A stretch of DNA of 64,000 nucleotides from Promethearchaeota archaeon. GTDB lineage: Archaea > Asgardarchaeota > Lokiarchaeia > Sigyniarchaeales > SOKP01. The notes under the pieces are model-generated. The model searched no databases. It was not told the origin of the DNA and saw nothing but the letters and a program-made list of their open reading frames with translations. The translations under genes and the position numbers were made by a program. Within the stretch, counting starts at the first letter, position 1. Each line of letters begins with the position of its first letter. The stretch covers positions 47,566-111,565 of the forward strand of contig JAEOTA010000073.1 of the NCBI GenBank assembly GCA_016840085.1. The letters run 5' to 3'. Shown piece after piece: positions 8,489 to 17,672 of this stretch.

Positions 8489-9730
8489 TTAGTGTTCTCC
8501 TCTATTAACATTTCGTGAAATATATGTTAGAAGAGCTAGAACAATAAGCCCAAAAATCATAATAAATACATGTATTGAGTATAAATATATTTCAACGGCG
8601 TATCCTGCTATGATAGGAGTTAAACCAAAGCCAATCCCTACTAAAACTTCATTGATGGTTGAATATTTAGTGGAATTTTCCGCAGTTCCGTATTCTAGCA
8701 TAATTTTCATGCAAGTTCCATGAATTAAACCTAAGAAAAGACCTACAAAAGCTGTTATTATTGAAATATACCATATGTTTCCAAGGAGAACAAAACTAAA
8801 TGCAACTATGGGAACTGTTATCAAGCCTATGAGTGATGCTATTTTTCTATTATAGATATTCATTGAATTAATCCATGTTAAGCCAACGAGTTGCATTGAT
8901 TGTAGCCCGCATTGTACAAGATATGATAAATAGGAGGGACTCCCAAAAGCCTTCAAAAGAATAGGATAGCCAAAAATAAAAACTGATTTTGAGGTTGCTA
9001 AAAACATTATACCTATCCATGAAAATAATATTGGGTATATAATCATAGGGGTATGCGAATTAATCAACATATCCTGTTTGATATCTAAGTGAGAAATGGG
9101 ATCTTCTGTTTGAAATTTTGTGATTTCGATTGAGATAGGGTCTGATGATTCTTTTTTTATGAAAAAACTTATAGGAATTAATAGAAAGGATAATAACCAA
9201 GATATAACCATGGCAAAATAATCACTCCATGTAAAAGCCCAGACAAAACCAACAAGAAGACCACTTATAAAACCAACATTCCAAGAGAAATTAAAATTTT
9301 TAAAATTTTTCTTAGATCTTTCAACACTACTTATTTGTTGCCACTTACTTAATATATTCATACAATTTGGCCAGAAAATTCCCAATGATAACCCCAATAG
9401 TACGCGACATAAAATTAAAAACCATAGTTCAGGGATAAGTATTTGAGCCCCTGTTAAAATTGGGGTAAGTATAGAAGATAAAATAAGCGAATTCCGAATT
9501 CCGAGCTTCGAAGTGATTACTTGCCCTAATACAGGAGCAAAGATATAAGATACAGCGCCCGCTGAAGATATAAAACCTAGAGTGCTCTCATGGACATCCA
9601 TAACAAAATAAAGATAATTTTGAAGAGCTCTTTCAAAAATAGAAACATAAAACAACCTTACAAACGAAAGCATAAATACTGGCCAAACACGATAACTTTG
9701 TGATGAGTTTGGTTTATTTGATAAAGCCAT
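8489..9730 (-). CDS. Major facilitator superfamily transporter
   Basis: 413 residues with about 12 membrane helices and a central loop around 195-225. The loop between helices 2 and 3 is weakly MFS-like (GQVITSKLGIRNSL). The helix-5 region holds LGLSLGIFWP. Upstream of the start lies an AGGTGA box. It is a cytoplasmic-membrane secondary carrier. The substrate is not predictable; the neighbours (ketopantoate-reductase-like, hypothetical) give no hint. Confidence 0.85.
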   Translation of the reverse strand: MALSNKPNSSQSYRVWPVFMLSFVRLFYVSIFERALQNYLYFVMDVHESTLGFISSAGAVSYIFAPVLGQVITSKLGIRNSLILSSILTPILTGAQILIPELWFLILCRVLLGLSLGIFWPNCMNILSKWQQISSVERSKKNFKNFNFSWNVGFISGLLVGFVWAFTWSDYFAMVISWLLSFLLIPISFFIKKESSDPISIEITKFQTEDPISHLDIKQDMLINSHTPMIIYPILFSWIGIMFLATSKSVFIFGYPILLKAFGSPSYLSYLVQCGLQSMQLVGLTWINSMNIYNRKIASLIGLITVPIVAFSFVLLGNIWYISIITAFVGLFLGLIHGTCMKIMLEYGTAENSTKYSTINEVLVGIGFGLTPIIAGYAVEIYLYSIHVFIMIFGLIVLALLTYISRNVNRGEH

Positions 9731-9892
9731 AGTATTATACCTTCACCTATTTTGCAGTGAAATAATACTTTCCTCAAATAGTTTGTTAAATTTATAAAAC
9801 AATATTTAAGGTATTTAAATTCGATCTGGAATACAATTTTTTAATATTAACAAAAAATAGAATAAATTATCAATATTTTTTCTACCAATAAT

Positions 9893-10363
9893 ATGCCAGA
9901 TACTAATTTTACGTCTCTAAAGATTAATCTTATTGAACAAACAAATAATTTAATAGCCAGCTATGAGAAAAAAGCAGAATGTGGAATATTTTTTACATTG
10001 AATGAAGATAAATCCCCTTTAGATATTATTGGTGTATTAGATTTTTTGAAGTATAAGATTAAAAAATGGGGAAATACAAACATATTTAGCTATATTGGTA
10101 ATTTGTTTGAAGATAGTACTGTTCTTGTTGTTGGAGCACGTGATAATGAGGAAGCAAAAAGCATAATCATATATATGTTATTATCTAAGATTCTGTCTAA
10201 AAATAACAAAATTGATGATTTTTTAGAAAATCAAGGTTCTTATAATGATCTTGAGCAATTTTTAAACACTGAATTTACTAAAAATATAAAAATTGGTTAT
10301 CCTATTGCCCCACATTTGGAAAAAAAGTTAAAAGAGCATTTAGAAAAATTGATTATGAGTTAA
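9893..10363 (+). CDS. Hypothetical soluble protein, 156 aa
   Basis: 156 residues with no membrane segment. The sequence is mixed alpha/beta with hydrophobic strands (DSTVLVVGARDNEEAKSII) and a Lys-rich C-terminal helix. I do not recognise a family. A T-tract at about 10377-10387 marks the likely end of the transcript. A cold-shock protein gene follows on the same strand with its own promoter-like box, so the two are probably separate units. Confidence 0.6.
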   Translation: MPDTNFTSLKINLIEQTNNLIASYEKKAECGIFFTLNEDKSPLDIIGVLDFLKYKIKKWGNTNIFSYIGNLFEDSTVLVVGARDNEEAKSIIIYMLLSKILSKNNKIDDFLENQGSYNDLEQFLNTEFTKNIKIGYPIAPHLEKKLKEHLEKLIMS

Positions 10364-10376
10364 AAGATAGTAAATT

Positions 10377-10387
10377 TCTTTTTTTTT
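10377..10387 (+). terminator. T-tract terminator
   Basis: A run of 10 T in the non-template strand, just after the stop at 10363. This fits archaeal intrinsic termination. Confidence 0.4.
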
Positions 10388-10414
10388 GCTATTATATCAT
10401 AAACCTTATATCAA

Positions 10415-10432
10415 TGAAATACTTAAAAATCA
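10415..10432 (+). promoter_or_regulatory. Candidate TATA box of cold-shock gene
   Basis: AAATACTTAAAAATCAC lies about 55 bases before the cold-shock ATG and looks like an archaeal TATA box with purines ahead of it. It predicts a leader of roughly 25-30 bases. Confidence 0.35.
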
Positions 10433-10481
10433 CAATTGGTACAGTTTATTCTAATGTACTCAATTTGTTTAGGTTTTTTCA

Positions 10482-10736
10482 ATGGTAAAAGGTACTGTGA
10501 AGTGGTTTAATAGCAAGAAAGGCTTTGGATTTATTACACCTGAGGATGAATCAGGGGATATCTTTGTGCATTATACCGCCATTAAAGCCGAAGGTGGGGC
10601 GTTTAAGGTGATTTATGAAGGAGATATTGTTGAATTCGAAATTACTCAAGGAAAAAAAGGGCCCCAAGCAAGTGATGTAGTGATAGTTGAAGAGGGACCT
10701 CGAACTAATATCCGTGGCCGAAAATCGTTTTATTAA
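10482..10736 (+). CDS. Cold-shock domain protein (CspA family)
   Basis: 84 residues forming one cold-shock OB-fold. RNP1-type KGFGFI and RNP2-type DIFVHY are both present, starting with [16 protein letters not shown]. Proteins of this kind bind single-stranded nucleic acid and melt RNA structure. The bacterial-type family is patchy in archaea, so the gene may trace to transfer from bacteria. A short tail (about 68-84, [16 protein letters not shown]) extends past the barrel with basic residues. It is probably monocistronic. Confidence 0.96.
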   Translation: MVKGTVKWFNSKKGFGFITPEDESGDIFVHYTAIKAEGGAFKVIYEGDIVEFEITQGKKGPQASDVVIVEEGPRTNIRGRKSFY

Positions 10737-10939
10737 TAAATTAATTTATTAGTAAAAAAAAAAGAATCAGAAAGTTTAATATTAAGGAATTTTGAAAGAT
10801 TAAAATATATGGGAGAGGGAATTACTAAATTTCTAATTAACATAATTTTACATCTTACAGATTCCCTTTTTTTTATTTTATTGGGGGAGAGTAAAAAAAA
10901 AAATAATTTCTTAAACAGATAAGAAAGAAACTAATTTCT

Positions 10940-11740
10940 TCATAATATTTTTGCGTTAAGATAATTATCCATAGATTTTCTGCGAAGACTCTTTGTATAT
11001 TGCATATTTAACTCTCCAGGTATGAATATAACTTCTCCATTTTTTACTGCGTCTAATGATAAAGAAACAACATCTTCTGCATTCATCCAATTTTCCTTAG
11101 GAAACCAATTACGTTGAAAACCCTGCATTGATTCTGTGTCATGAAACTCTGAATATGTGAAACCGGGACAGAGGCTTTGAATATAAATCCCTTTGCCTTT
11201 TATCCTTTCTTTTATAAGTTCAGAAAATACTGTAACTGCTGATTTAGTTGTAGTATACATCACACTCATTGGACTTCTGTGTATAGCTGCTGTAGAAGAT
11301 GTATTAATTATAACACCTCTTTTTCTTTTTATCATACCAGGAAGAGCAGCATGGCAGAACATCACTGTGCTTGTGAAGTGGACATTAATCATATCAATAT
11401 GTCGTTTTAAATCTATTTGTAAAAACGTATTCGTAATTCCGAACCCCGCATTGTTTATCAGCACATCAAGATTATCAATTTCTAAGATTTTAGCGACTAC
11501 CTTCTCATTATCATCCATATTTGATAAATTAGCTACAAACACTTCAGCATTAACTAAAAATTTTTCTTGTAATTCTTTACTCAGAGTATCAAGTTTATTT
11601 TTCCTTCTAGCTACTAAAACTAAATCAAAACCTTGTGCTGCCAATTGATGAGCAAATTCAGCTCCTATTCCTGATGATGCTCCTGTAATTAAAGCAATTC
11701 CTAGATTTTCCCATTCCATAAAATTTTCTTTAACTTTCAT
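10940..11740 (-). CDS. Short-chain dehydrogenase/reductase
   Basis: 266 residues. The cofactor motif TGASSGIG is near residues 19-26, with LVARR at the end of strand 2 (NADPH preference), NNAG, and a catalytic YTTTK (Y-x3-K) preceded by a TSS serine. The LNDAV/DAL-type 3-oxoacyl-reductase-like group is possible. A second in-frame ATG at residue 8 (MEWENLGIALIT) could be the true start. The enoyl-CoA hydratase gene ends upstream on the same strand, so a role in acyl or keto compound metabolism is possible but unproven. Confidence 0.88.
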   Translation of the reverse strand: MKVKENFMEWENLGIALITGASSGIGAEFAHQLAAQGFDLVLVARRKNKLDTLSKELQEKFLVNAEVFVANLSNMDDNEKVVAKILEIDNLDVLINNAGFGITNTFLQIDLKRHIDMINVHFTSTVMFCHAALPGMIKRKRGVIINTSSTAAIHRSPMSVMYTTTKSAVTVFSELIKERIKGKGIYIQSLCPGFTYSEFHDTESMQGFQRNWFPKENWMNAEDVVSLSLDAVKNGEVIFIPGELNMQYTKSLRRKSMDNYLNAKIL

Positions 11741-11863
11741 AATTTAGACACTTCTAGAAAGAGTTATCTAATAAATTAGGGATAATATAAAAAAAAGAAT
11801 TAGAAATTTAGATTTTATGGAAATTTGACACGTATTCCTTTTATATTTTTTCTACTGAATATT

Positions 11864-12712
11864 TCACCATTTGTCGTATTTTGCCTCTCTTTTTTCGAGA
11901 GTTGCACTAATACCCTCAAGAATATCTGCTGAATTTGAGCAGACTACTTGCGTTCTATTTTCTAATTTAATAGCTGCTTCAAGCGAGGAAGCATCAACAT
12001 TCATATTTAAGGCATCTTTTGTGAGTCTTATTCCTAAGGGACTTTTGTTTAAAATTTGTTTTGCCATATTTAGTGTCTCGCTAAGAAGCTTATCATCAGT
12101 AACTACTTTTGATACAAGTCCAATTGTATCTGCCTCTTTAGCATCTATTATTCTTCCTGTATACATGAATTCTGCAGCTCTTGAAAACCCAATTAATCTT
12201 GGAAGCCAATAAGAACTCCCACAATCTGCTCCAGACACCCCTATTCTTATAAATGCGTTGCAAAATTTAGCACTTTCTCCAGCAATCCTTATATCCGCCG
12301 CGAGAGCGAATGCTAAACCACCTCCATAAGCAGGACCTTTTACTGCAGCAATGACTGGTTGCGGGATTTTCCTAAGTTGTACCATCATTTGAGAGATTAA
12401 TTTTTGCACTATAACAGATCTTTTCATTTTATCATCTGTGAGTAAATATTTAGATTTCCTATATTCTTCTGGTATTTTTCTCTTATTAATACTTTGAAAA
12501 TCTTTTAAATCAAGACCAGAAGAAAATGCACGACCTTCTCCAACTAAAATTAAAACACGTATATCTAAATTATTTTCTAATGTCTTGAGATAATCTAACA
12601 TCTCCTCAGTGAATTGTAGATTAATCGCATTTAATCTCTCTGGTCTGTTGAATGTAAGAATTGCGATTCCATCTTCTCTTTCACTAACCTTTATAGTTTC
12701 ATAAACTTGCAT
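11864..12712 (-). CDS. Enoyl-CoA hydratase/isomerase family protein
   Basis: A crotonase-fold protein. It has NRPERLNAI near the N-terminus, GEGRAFSSGLDLKD (first oxyanion-hole strand) and AAVKGPAYGGGLAFALAADIR (second oxyanion element). The start is placed at ATG 12712 (MQVYETIKVS) because GGAG lies 6 bases upstream. An earlier ATG at 12724 is also open. The reaction class is acyl-CoA hydration, isomerisation or hydrolysis. Expected catalytic Glu residues were not confirmed. It sits upstream of an SDR on the same strand. Confidence 0.88.
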   Translation of the reverse strand: MQVYETIKVSEREDGIAILTFNRPERLNAINLQFTEEMLDYLKTLENNLDIRVLILVGEGRAFSSGLDLKDFQSINKRKIPEEYRKSKYLLTDDKMKRSVIVQKLISQMMVQLRKIPQPVIAAVKGPAYGGGLAFALAADIRIAGESAKFCNAFIRIGVSGADCGSSYWLPRLIGFSRAAEFMYTGRIIDAKEADTIGLVSKVVTDDKLLSETLNMAKQILNKSPLGIRLTKDALNMNVDASSLEAAIKLENRTQVVCSNSADILEGISATLEKREAKYDKW

Positions 12713-12881
12713 TTTGCACTCCATCCATTTTAATATTTTGTCTCGAATATTTTAATTTAAGATTACTATATAATAATTAATTTTTTCGAAAATATAGAAA
12801 TAGAAAGTAACATACAACAAAAACTTAGTAAGAATATAAAAAACATATATAAATTAAAAAAAAAATTTATTTATTATTAAA

Positions 12882-14117
12882 TTAAAAGATAGTTTGTAGC
12901 ATAGCTGCTTCGATCTCGATCATACCTATATTGAATTTATCCTTTAACAATAGTTTTTTATATTTAGAAATATCACGTTTACTTGTCATAAGTGAGTGGA
13001 ATACACCAGCATTTTGCATTGTATTAATGAGCATATAACCCATAATTGTAGAATCCTTGAAAAACATTTTCTTATAAATATTATTATGAATATATCTTAT
13101 TTCCTCACCTTCGTATATTCCATCTGAAACAATAGGTCTTCCAAAAACCTTGATAAGGGTTTGATTTCCAGATCCTGAATATTCCATCTTTTTTCCAGCC
13201 ATATTGTAACCTGCAATTGAACCTTGTACTAAAGCATTTTGCCATAATAAAATAGAACCTCTTTTTCCAGTTATAATATCTAAGGATTCGGCTATATCTC
13301 CTGCTGCATAAACATCAGGTATGTTTGTTTCAAGATATTCGTTTACAATAATTCCTGAATTTGTTTTTATTCCACTATCTTTTATAACGTCTAAATTTGG
13401 TTTAACTCCAGTTGCAATTATAATCATATCGGCATCTAAAGCAGATTTATCAGTAAGCTTAACACTTTCAACTTTCTTCTTTCCAGAAATCTTGGTAATC
13501 TCATTTTCTATTCTTACATCAACGCCATGTTCCCGGAGATTACTTTTCACAATTGTGCTCATCTCTTCATCTAGCATGCAGGGCAAAATTCTATCTGAAG
13601 TTTCTATGATTGTAACATTTATATCATGTTTCTTTAGCCCTTCAGCAGCATCAAGCCCTATAAAGCCTCCTCCAAGAACAAGTGCATTTTTTACTTCTTG
13701 TGTTTTAAGCCAATTATGTATATTGTCAGTATCAGTTAGTGTTTTGAAGGTGAACACACCATTCATATCTAGACCCTTCATGGATGGTAAATCCACATGA
13801 CCGCCTGCTGCTATCAGGAGTTTATCATAATCAATAGATTCATTACCAACTATAACTTTCTTGTCATTAGGTTGGATGTTTTTCACATTATTACCCAATA
13901 GTGGGGTGACATTCATCCGATCGTAGAAATCTTCTCCTTTCCAGAAGGTTATATCTCGCTTATTTTCATCAGCTAGATAATATAAGAGAAGACAAGCAGA
14001 ATATGGTGGAAGATCTTCATTTGAGATCATTAAAATCTCAGATTCTTGATCATATTTCCTTATTGCTTCTACTGCACTTACACCTGCTCCCCCAGTACCA
14101 ATTATCACATGTCGCAT
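12882..14117 (-). CDS. FAD/NAD(P)-dependent oxidoreductase associated with CO dehydrogenase
   Basis: 411 residues. The FAD-binding motif GTGGAGVSA is at residues 7-15, a second NAD(P) motif VLGGGFIGLDAAE near 147-159, and an ATG-type third motif (IIATGVKPNLD) and AAGDIAE before the C-terminal domain. This is the rubredoxin/NADH-oxidase-like pyridine nucleotide-disulfide fold. A GGTGAG box precedes ATG. It lies 30 bases downstream of cooS in the same direction. In several CO-oxidising bacteria a comparable NAD(P)H oxidoreductase follows cooF-cooS and moves CO-derived electrons to NAD(P). I infer the same job here. Confidence 0.88.
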   Translation of the reverse strand: MRHVIIGTGGAGVSAVEAIRKYDQESEILMISNEDLPPYSACLLLYYLADENKRDITFWKGEDFYDRMNVTPLLGNNVKNIQPNDKKVIVGNESIDYDKLLIAAGGHVDLPSMKGLDMNGVFTFKTLTDTDNIHNWLKTQEVKNALVLGGGFIGLDAAEGLKKHDINVTIIETSDRILPCMLDEEMSTIVKSNLREHGVDVRIENEITKISGKKKVESVKLTDKSALDADMIIIATGVKPNLDVIKDSGIKTNSGIIVNEYLETNIPDVYAAGDIAESLDIITGKRGSILLWQNALVQGSIAGYNMAGKKMEYSGSGNQTLIKVFGRPIVSDGIYEGEEIRYIHNNIYKKMFFKDSTIMGYMLINTMQNAGVFHSLMTSKRDISKYKKLLLKDKFNIGMIEIEAAMLQTIF

Positions 14118-14147
14118 TTTTTTTTCTCACCTTCTTTACATAGAATA

Positions 14148-16049
14148 TTATATAGGTGCTGCAATTGGTGGTTGTGTTAATCCAAGTGCTTTTCGTTTCT
14201 CTTCAATATGGTTAATTATCAAATCAGCTTCTTTTTCAGGATCCGGCTCCACAGCAAAAGTAGCTCCAACAACATCATTAAGTCCTTGAGTAAGAAGCGA
14301 AGTAACATTTTTGCTTCCTAGTACTGGAGGTATAGCGCCAAGAACAGTGTATATACCAGAAGCGACAACATAACTTCCTATACTAACTGCTTTTTCTGAC
14401 ATCCACTCTGGTGCTGCGCCTGCTACTGGTAAATCACTAATATCAACATTTAGAGCTTTTGCAATAGCCGCAGCAACATTCAGAATCCTGCTACAATCTA
14501 CACAAGATCCCATATGTAGCACAGGTGGAATACCCAAAGCTTTAGCAATTTCTTTTAACCCTTCACCGGCTTGGTCTGCTGCTTCTGGAACCAATAAACC
14601 TGCTTTACCACAGGCAATAGCAGAACAACCAGTCTCAACAACTAAAATATCATTTTCAATTAACTTCTTGGCAAGCGTCACATGATTATAATCATGCTTT
14701 ATTTTTGGATTATTGCATCCTACAAGGGCCGCAATTCCTCTTATCTTACCTTCTTTAATGGCATCAATGAGAGGTTCGACAGTTCCTCCAAGAGCCTTAA
14801 TAATAGCTTCAGTAGAAAATCCGCCCATTAATTTAACAGGATTTTTAGGTATATTCACTCGATCAGGGTTTCTATTTTCAAAATTTTCAACAGCTTCTTT
14901 AACTATATTCTTTCCAATCTCATATGCACGCTCTGGTTCAAATTCCATATGCATGGCTCCTTGCATTTTTGCTTTAGGGGAGGTAGTTATTAATTTAGTA
15001 TGATAACAGCTAGCTGTAGAGGATAGGGCAGGCATGAGACATTGATAATCAATAACCATAGCTTCAATAGCACCAGTAATTAGTGCAAGCTCTTGTACTA
15101 AGAAATTACCAGCAATAGGAATTCCTTTTCTCATTAAGAGTTCATTTGCTGTACAACAAATTCCAGCAATATTAATTCCATTAGCTCCTTTTTGCTTTGC
15201 TAACTCAATCATTTCAGAATCTCTACATGCATCTACAACCATTTCAGATAGCACTGGATTATGCCCATGTACAATAATATTTACCATATCTTCCTTTAAC
15301 ACACCAAGGTTTACTAAACTTTCTTTTGGTTCTGGAGTTCCAAATAGTATGTCACTAAATTCTGTAGCTACCATGGATCCACCCCAACCATCGCTAAGTG
15401 ATGCTCTAAGACCATGCAATAATATATTCGCATAATCTGCACCGACACCAATATGAGTACGATGCATGATTTCAACTATTTCTCTATCAATACTTCTTGG
15501 CCAAATGCCAACATTTTTCCATAAATCTTTCCTTTTATCTGGCACTCGTTCAGCAAATTGGATTGTGTTTTTCATCATTCCAAATTCGTCCATTGCTTTT
15601 TCAGCTAATTCCTTTGCAATATCTTCTTTAGCTCTACCATCTAAAACAACACCATATTCTTGAGCTATTCGTTTTAATTTCTCTTCGTCAGTAATTTGAT
15701 ATCCTAATGTTTTACCTTCAGCAGTTAAATGAAGAACTTCAACTATATCTCTCCCATGATCTGAGTGGGCAGCAGCTCCAGCAGCAATCATTCTTGCTAG
15801 ATTTCTAGCTACAATTATATCTGAATCAGCACCACATACCCCTCGAGTTGGTTCATTTCCAAAAGGATCAATTCTACAGGGCCCCATTGCACAATTTCGA
15901 CAACAAATTCCTAGTAATCCATAACCACATTGAGGTTCTTGAGATTCTAATCTGTCCCAAGCCGTATCGATATGTTCTTCTGCTGCTTTTTCTAAGATTT
16001 GTTGAGCAGTTGTATCTATTGTTTTTTCAAAAATTTCTTCTTTCATCAT
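14148..16049 (-). CDS. cooS: Ni-Fe carbon monoxide dehydrogenase catalytic subunit
   Basis: About 633 residues, the usual CooS length. The N-terminal cluster cysteines are in CGYGLLGICCRNCAMGPCR and RGVCGAD. The active-site region shows IHGHNPVLSEM, GICCTANE, GCNNPK, ETGCSAIACGKAG and MGSCVDCSR, which match the nickel-iron C-cluster ligand blocks. The enzyme interconverts CO and CO2 using ferredoxin. The start is put at ATG 16049, because GGTGA lies 8 bases before it. A GTG at 16061 overlapping the cooF stop (GTGA) is an alternative start. It is translationally linked to cooF upstream, with the FAD oxidoreductase after it. Confidence 0.96.
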   Translation of the reverse strand: MMKEEIFEKTIDTTAQQILEKAAEEHIDTAWDRLESQEPQCGYGLLGICCRNCAMGPCRIDPFGNEPTRGVCGADSDIIVARNLARMIAAGAAAHSDHGRDIVEVLHLTAEGKTLGYQITDEEKLKRIAQEYGVVLDGRAKEDIAKELAEKAMDEFGMMKNTIQFAERVPDKRKDLWKNVGIWPRSIDREIVEIMHRTHIGVGADYANILLHGLRASLSDGWGGSMVATEFSDILFGTPEPKESLVNLGVLKEDMVNIIVHGHNPVLSEMVVDACRDSEMIELAKQKGANGINIAGICCTANELLMRKGIPIAGNFLVQELALITGAIEAMVIDYQCLMPALSSTASCYHTKLITTSPKAKMQGAMHMEFEPERAYEIGKNIVKEAVENFENRNPDRVNIPKNPVKLMGGFSTEAIIKALGGTVEPLIDAIKEGKIRGIAALVGCNNPKIKHDYNHVTLAKKLIENDILVVETGCSAIACGKAGLLVPEAADQAGEGLKEIAKALGIPPVLHMGSCVDCSRILNVAAAIAKALNVDISDLPVAGAAPEWMSEKAVSIGSYVVASGIYTVLGAIPPVLGSKNVTSLLTQGLNDVVGATFAVEPDPEKEADLIINHIEEKRKALGLTQPPIAAPI

Positions 16050-16057
16050 TTTTATTT

Positions 16058-16666
16058 TCACCTACCTACTTTTGTCATAGAGAGAGCCAAATCACGCCAT
16101 AATTTGACTAATTCAGGGACTTTTGCTTCAATTTGCATTTCTGCTGCAAATTGTGTGGCTATTTTAGCCATATCTTTTCTTTCTTCTTTGATAATTTCAT
16201 TGATATCTCCATATACAAGCGCTCCAGTTTTACAAGCGTCTACGCAAGCTGGGTTTAAATCATTACTAATACGTTCAAAACAATTATCGCATTTATGAGC
16301 CACATCACGATCTATGGAAACACGCCAAGATGGATTAAATGTAATAGCATCAAAAGGGCAGACAATAGCACACATACCACATTCGATACATTTCTCTTCA
16401 TTAATAAGAACGGTGTTTGTATCTTTATCTTTGGTTATAGCTCCAGAAGGACAAACTTGTATACAAGGTGTTGGATCACAATGTGTACATTTACCAGGGT
16501 AAGCCATTATTCCAAAGGTAGGCATTACATGAATTTTCGGATTAGGCAATGGTTCTTCAGAAATTGCGGTATAAAGATTTTTTGTTTTAGAATGTTCTAT
16601 TGTACAAGCAATTTCACAATGTTTACATCCAATACAATTTTCGGGTCTTATAAAAACAGATTTCAT
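16058..16666 (-). CDS. cooF: CooF-type polyferredoxin, electron carrier of CO dehydrogenase
   Basis: 202 residues with four [4Fe-4S] motifs: CIGCKHCEIAC, CTHCDPTPCIQVCP, CIECGMCAIVCP and CDNCFERISNDLNPACVDAC. This HycB/CooF layout carries electrons from CooS to an acceptor. The stop overlaps the region just before cooS. First gene of the three-gene CO cluster; the upstream gap to the divergent GPP34 gene holds the promoter. A membrane hydrogenase is not adjacent, so electrons probably go to the FAD oxidoreductase or soluble ferredoxin. Confidence 0.93.
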   Translation of the reverse strand: MKSVFIRPENCIGCKHCEIACTIEHSKTKNLYTAISEEPLPNPKIHVMPTFGIMAYPGKCTHCDPTPCIQVCPSGAITKDKDTNTVLINEEKCIECGMCAIVCPFDAITFNPSWRVSIDRDVAHKCDNCFERISNDLNPACVDACKTGALVYGDINEIIKEERKDMAKIATQFAAEMQIEAKVPELVKLWRDLALSMTKVGR

Positions 16667-16891
16667 TTATAGACTCCCTCTTTTTAATTATTTTTTTCTT
16701 TCTAATTTCTTTTGCAAAATTTTTAGTTAAATTTCTCGATTCCTAAAAAAGATAACACTCTATAAAAATATATGGAGATGAAAGTTTTTCCGTCCCTCTG
16801 GACTATCGATATTAAACATATAACCTATTTTTATATATTGATATTTTTTATAGCTTCTTAAAGAGTCTTATTAAAAAAAAAGAATGATCAA

Positions 16892-17575
16892 ATGCTAGTC
16901 TCAAGAAATTATTTATTAATGATACTTGATGAGGAAAAAGGAAAGATTTACTCTCGGGCTTCGGCAGCAAAAGATCTTGGATTAATAGGAGCAATGATGA
17001 TGGATTTATATCTCCGTGGTAAAATCTTGATTGAAAGAAAAAAAATTAGAATTATAGATCCAACCTCAACTGGGGATGAGTATCTAGATGATATATTGGA
17101 AATCTTAAAAAGTTCAAAAAAAATTCGGAAGTTAAATAGATGGATTGATAGAATTTCAAGAAGGTATAAAACATATTATTATGCCTTTTTTAAACGATTA
17201 GAGAAGCAAGAAATTCTGAAAATAGAAGTTAAAAAGACTTTTAAGATTTTTGAAACAAAAAGATTTTATTTACAAAGACCAGAAGTAAAAATGGTAATTC
17301 TGGAACAGATACAGAATACAATTGTTAATAATCTAAGTCCTAGTATTGATTTATTATGCTTATTAAGCTTAATAGAAGTCAGTGGGTTAATAAAAGTATA
17401 TATAGCAAAAGAATTTCGTAAGCAAGTTAGAATGCGGATAGAGGAGCTAATTTATACCGAGAATTTGAATCCAAGAGATCAAGAAATGATAATAAGCATA
17501 ACAAAAGCTATAAAAGATACAATAGCTGCTAGACAAGCTGCTGTAACTGTTGTCGTTACTGCTGCTGCGGTTTAA
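16892..17575 (+). CDS. GPP34 (GOLPH3/Vps74-like) family protein
   Basis: 227 residues with the GPP34 order: NYLLMILDEEKGK at the N-terminus, GLIGAMMMDLYLRGKI, then IDPTSTGDEYLDDILE and RWIDRISRR, a middle stretch of ERL-type helices (FFKRLEKQEIL), and a hydrophobic helix LLCLLSLIEVSGLI. In eukaryotes GOLPH3/Vps74 binds PI4P and Golgi glycosyltransferases. Bacterial members also exist, so a eukaryotic origin is not implied. The tail ends with an unusual Ala/Val-rich stretch (AARQAAVTVVVTAAAV) that could touch membrane. It is divergent from cooF and the lipid ligand is unknown. Confidence 0.85.
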   Translation: MLVSRNYLLMILDEEKGKIYSRASAAKDLGLIGAMMMDLYLRGKILIERKKIRIIDPTSTGDEYLDDILEILKSSKKIRKLNRWIDRISRRYKTYYYAFFKRLEKQEILKIEVKKTFKIFETKRFYLQRPEVKMVILEQIQNTIVNNLSPSIDLLCLLSLIEVSGLIKVYIAKEFRKQVRMRIEELIYTENLNPRDQEMIISITKAIKDTIAARQAAVTVVVTAAAV

Positions 17576-17672
17576 GCTTAATTGTATACTAACTTCCAGA
17601 AATCTTAAAAACTCTAAGTTCTTAATGTAATAATAAACTGATTTTAAAATGATTATACTTTAGATATAATAG

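Noticed and set aside
11193..11648. 151-aa plus-strand ORF opposite the SDR
   Set aside because: The minus strand holds complete SDR motifs; this is an overlapping shadow.
13321..13800. 159-aa plus-strand ORF opposite the FAD oxidoreductase
   Set aside because: The minus strand has both nucleotide-binding motifs; the plus frame is Ser/Phe-rich antisense.
16295..16672. Plus-strand ORF opposite cooF
   Set aside because: It is the antisense shadow of four iron-sulfur motifs and has Cys/Thr-rich nonsense composition.
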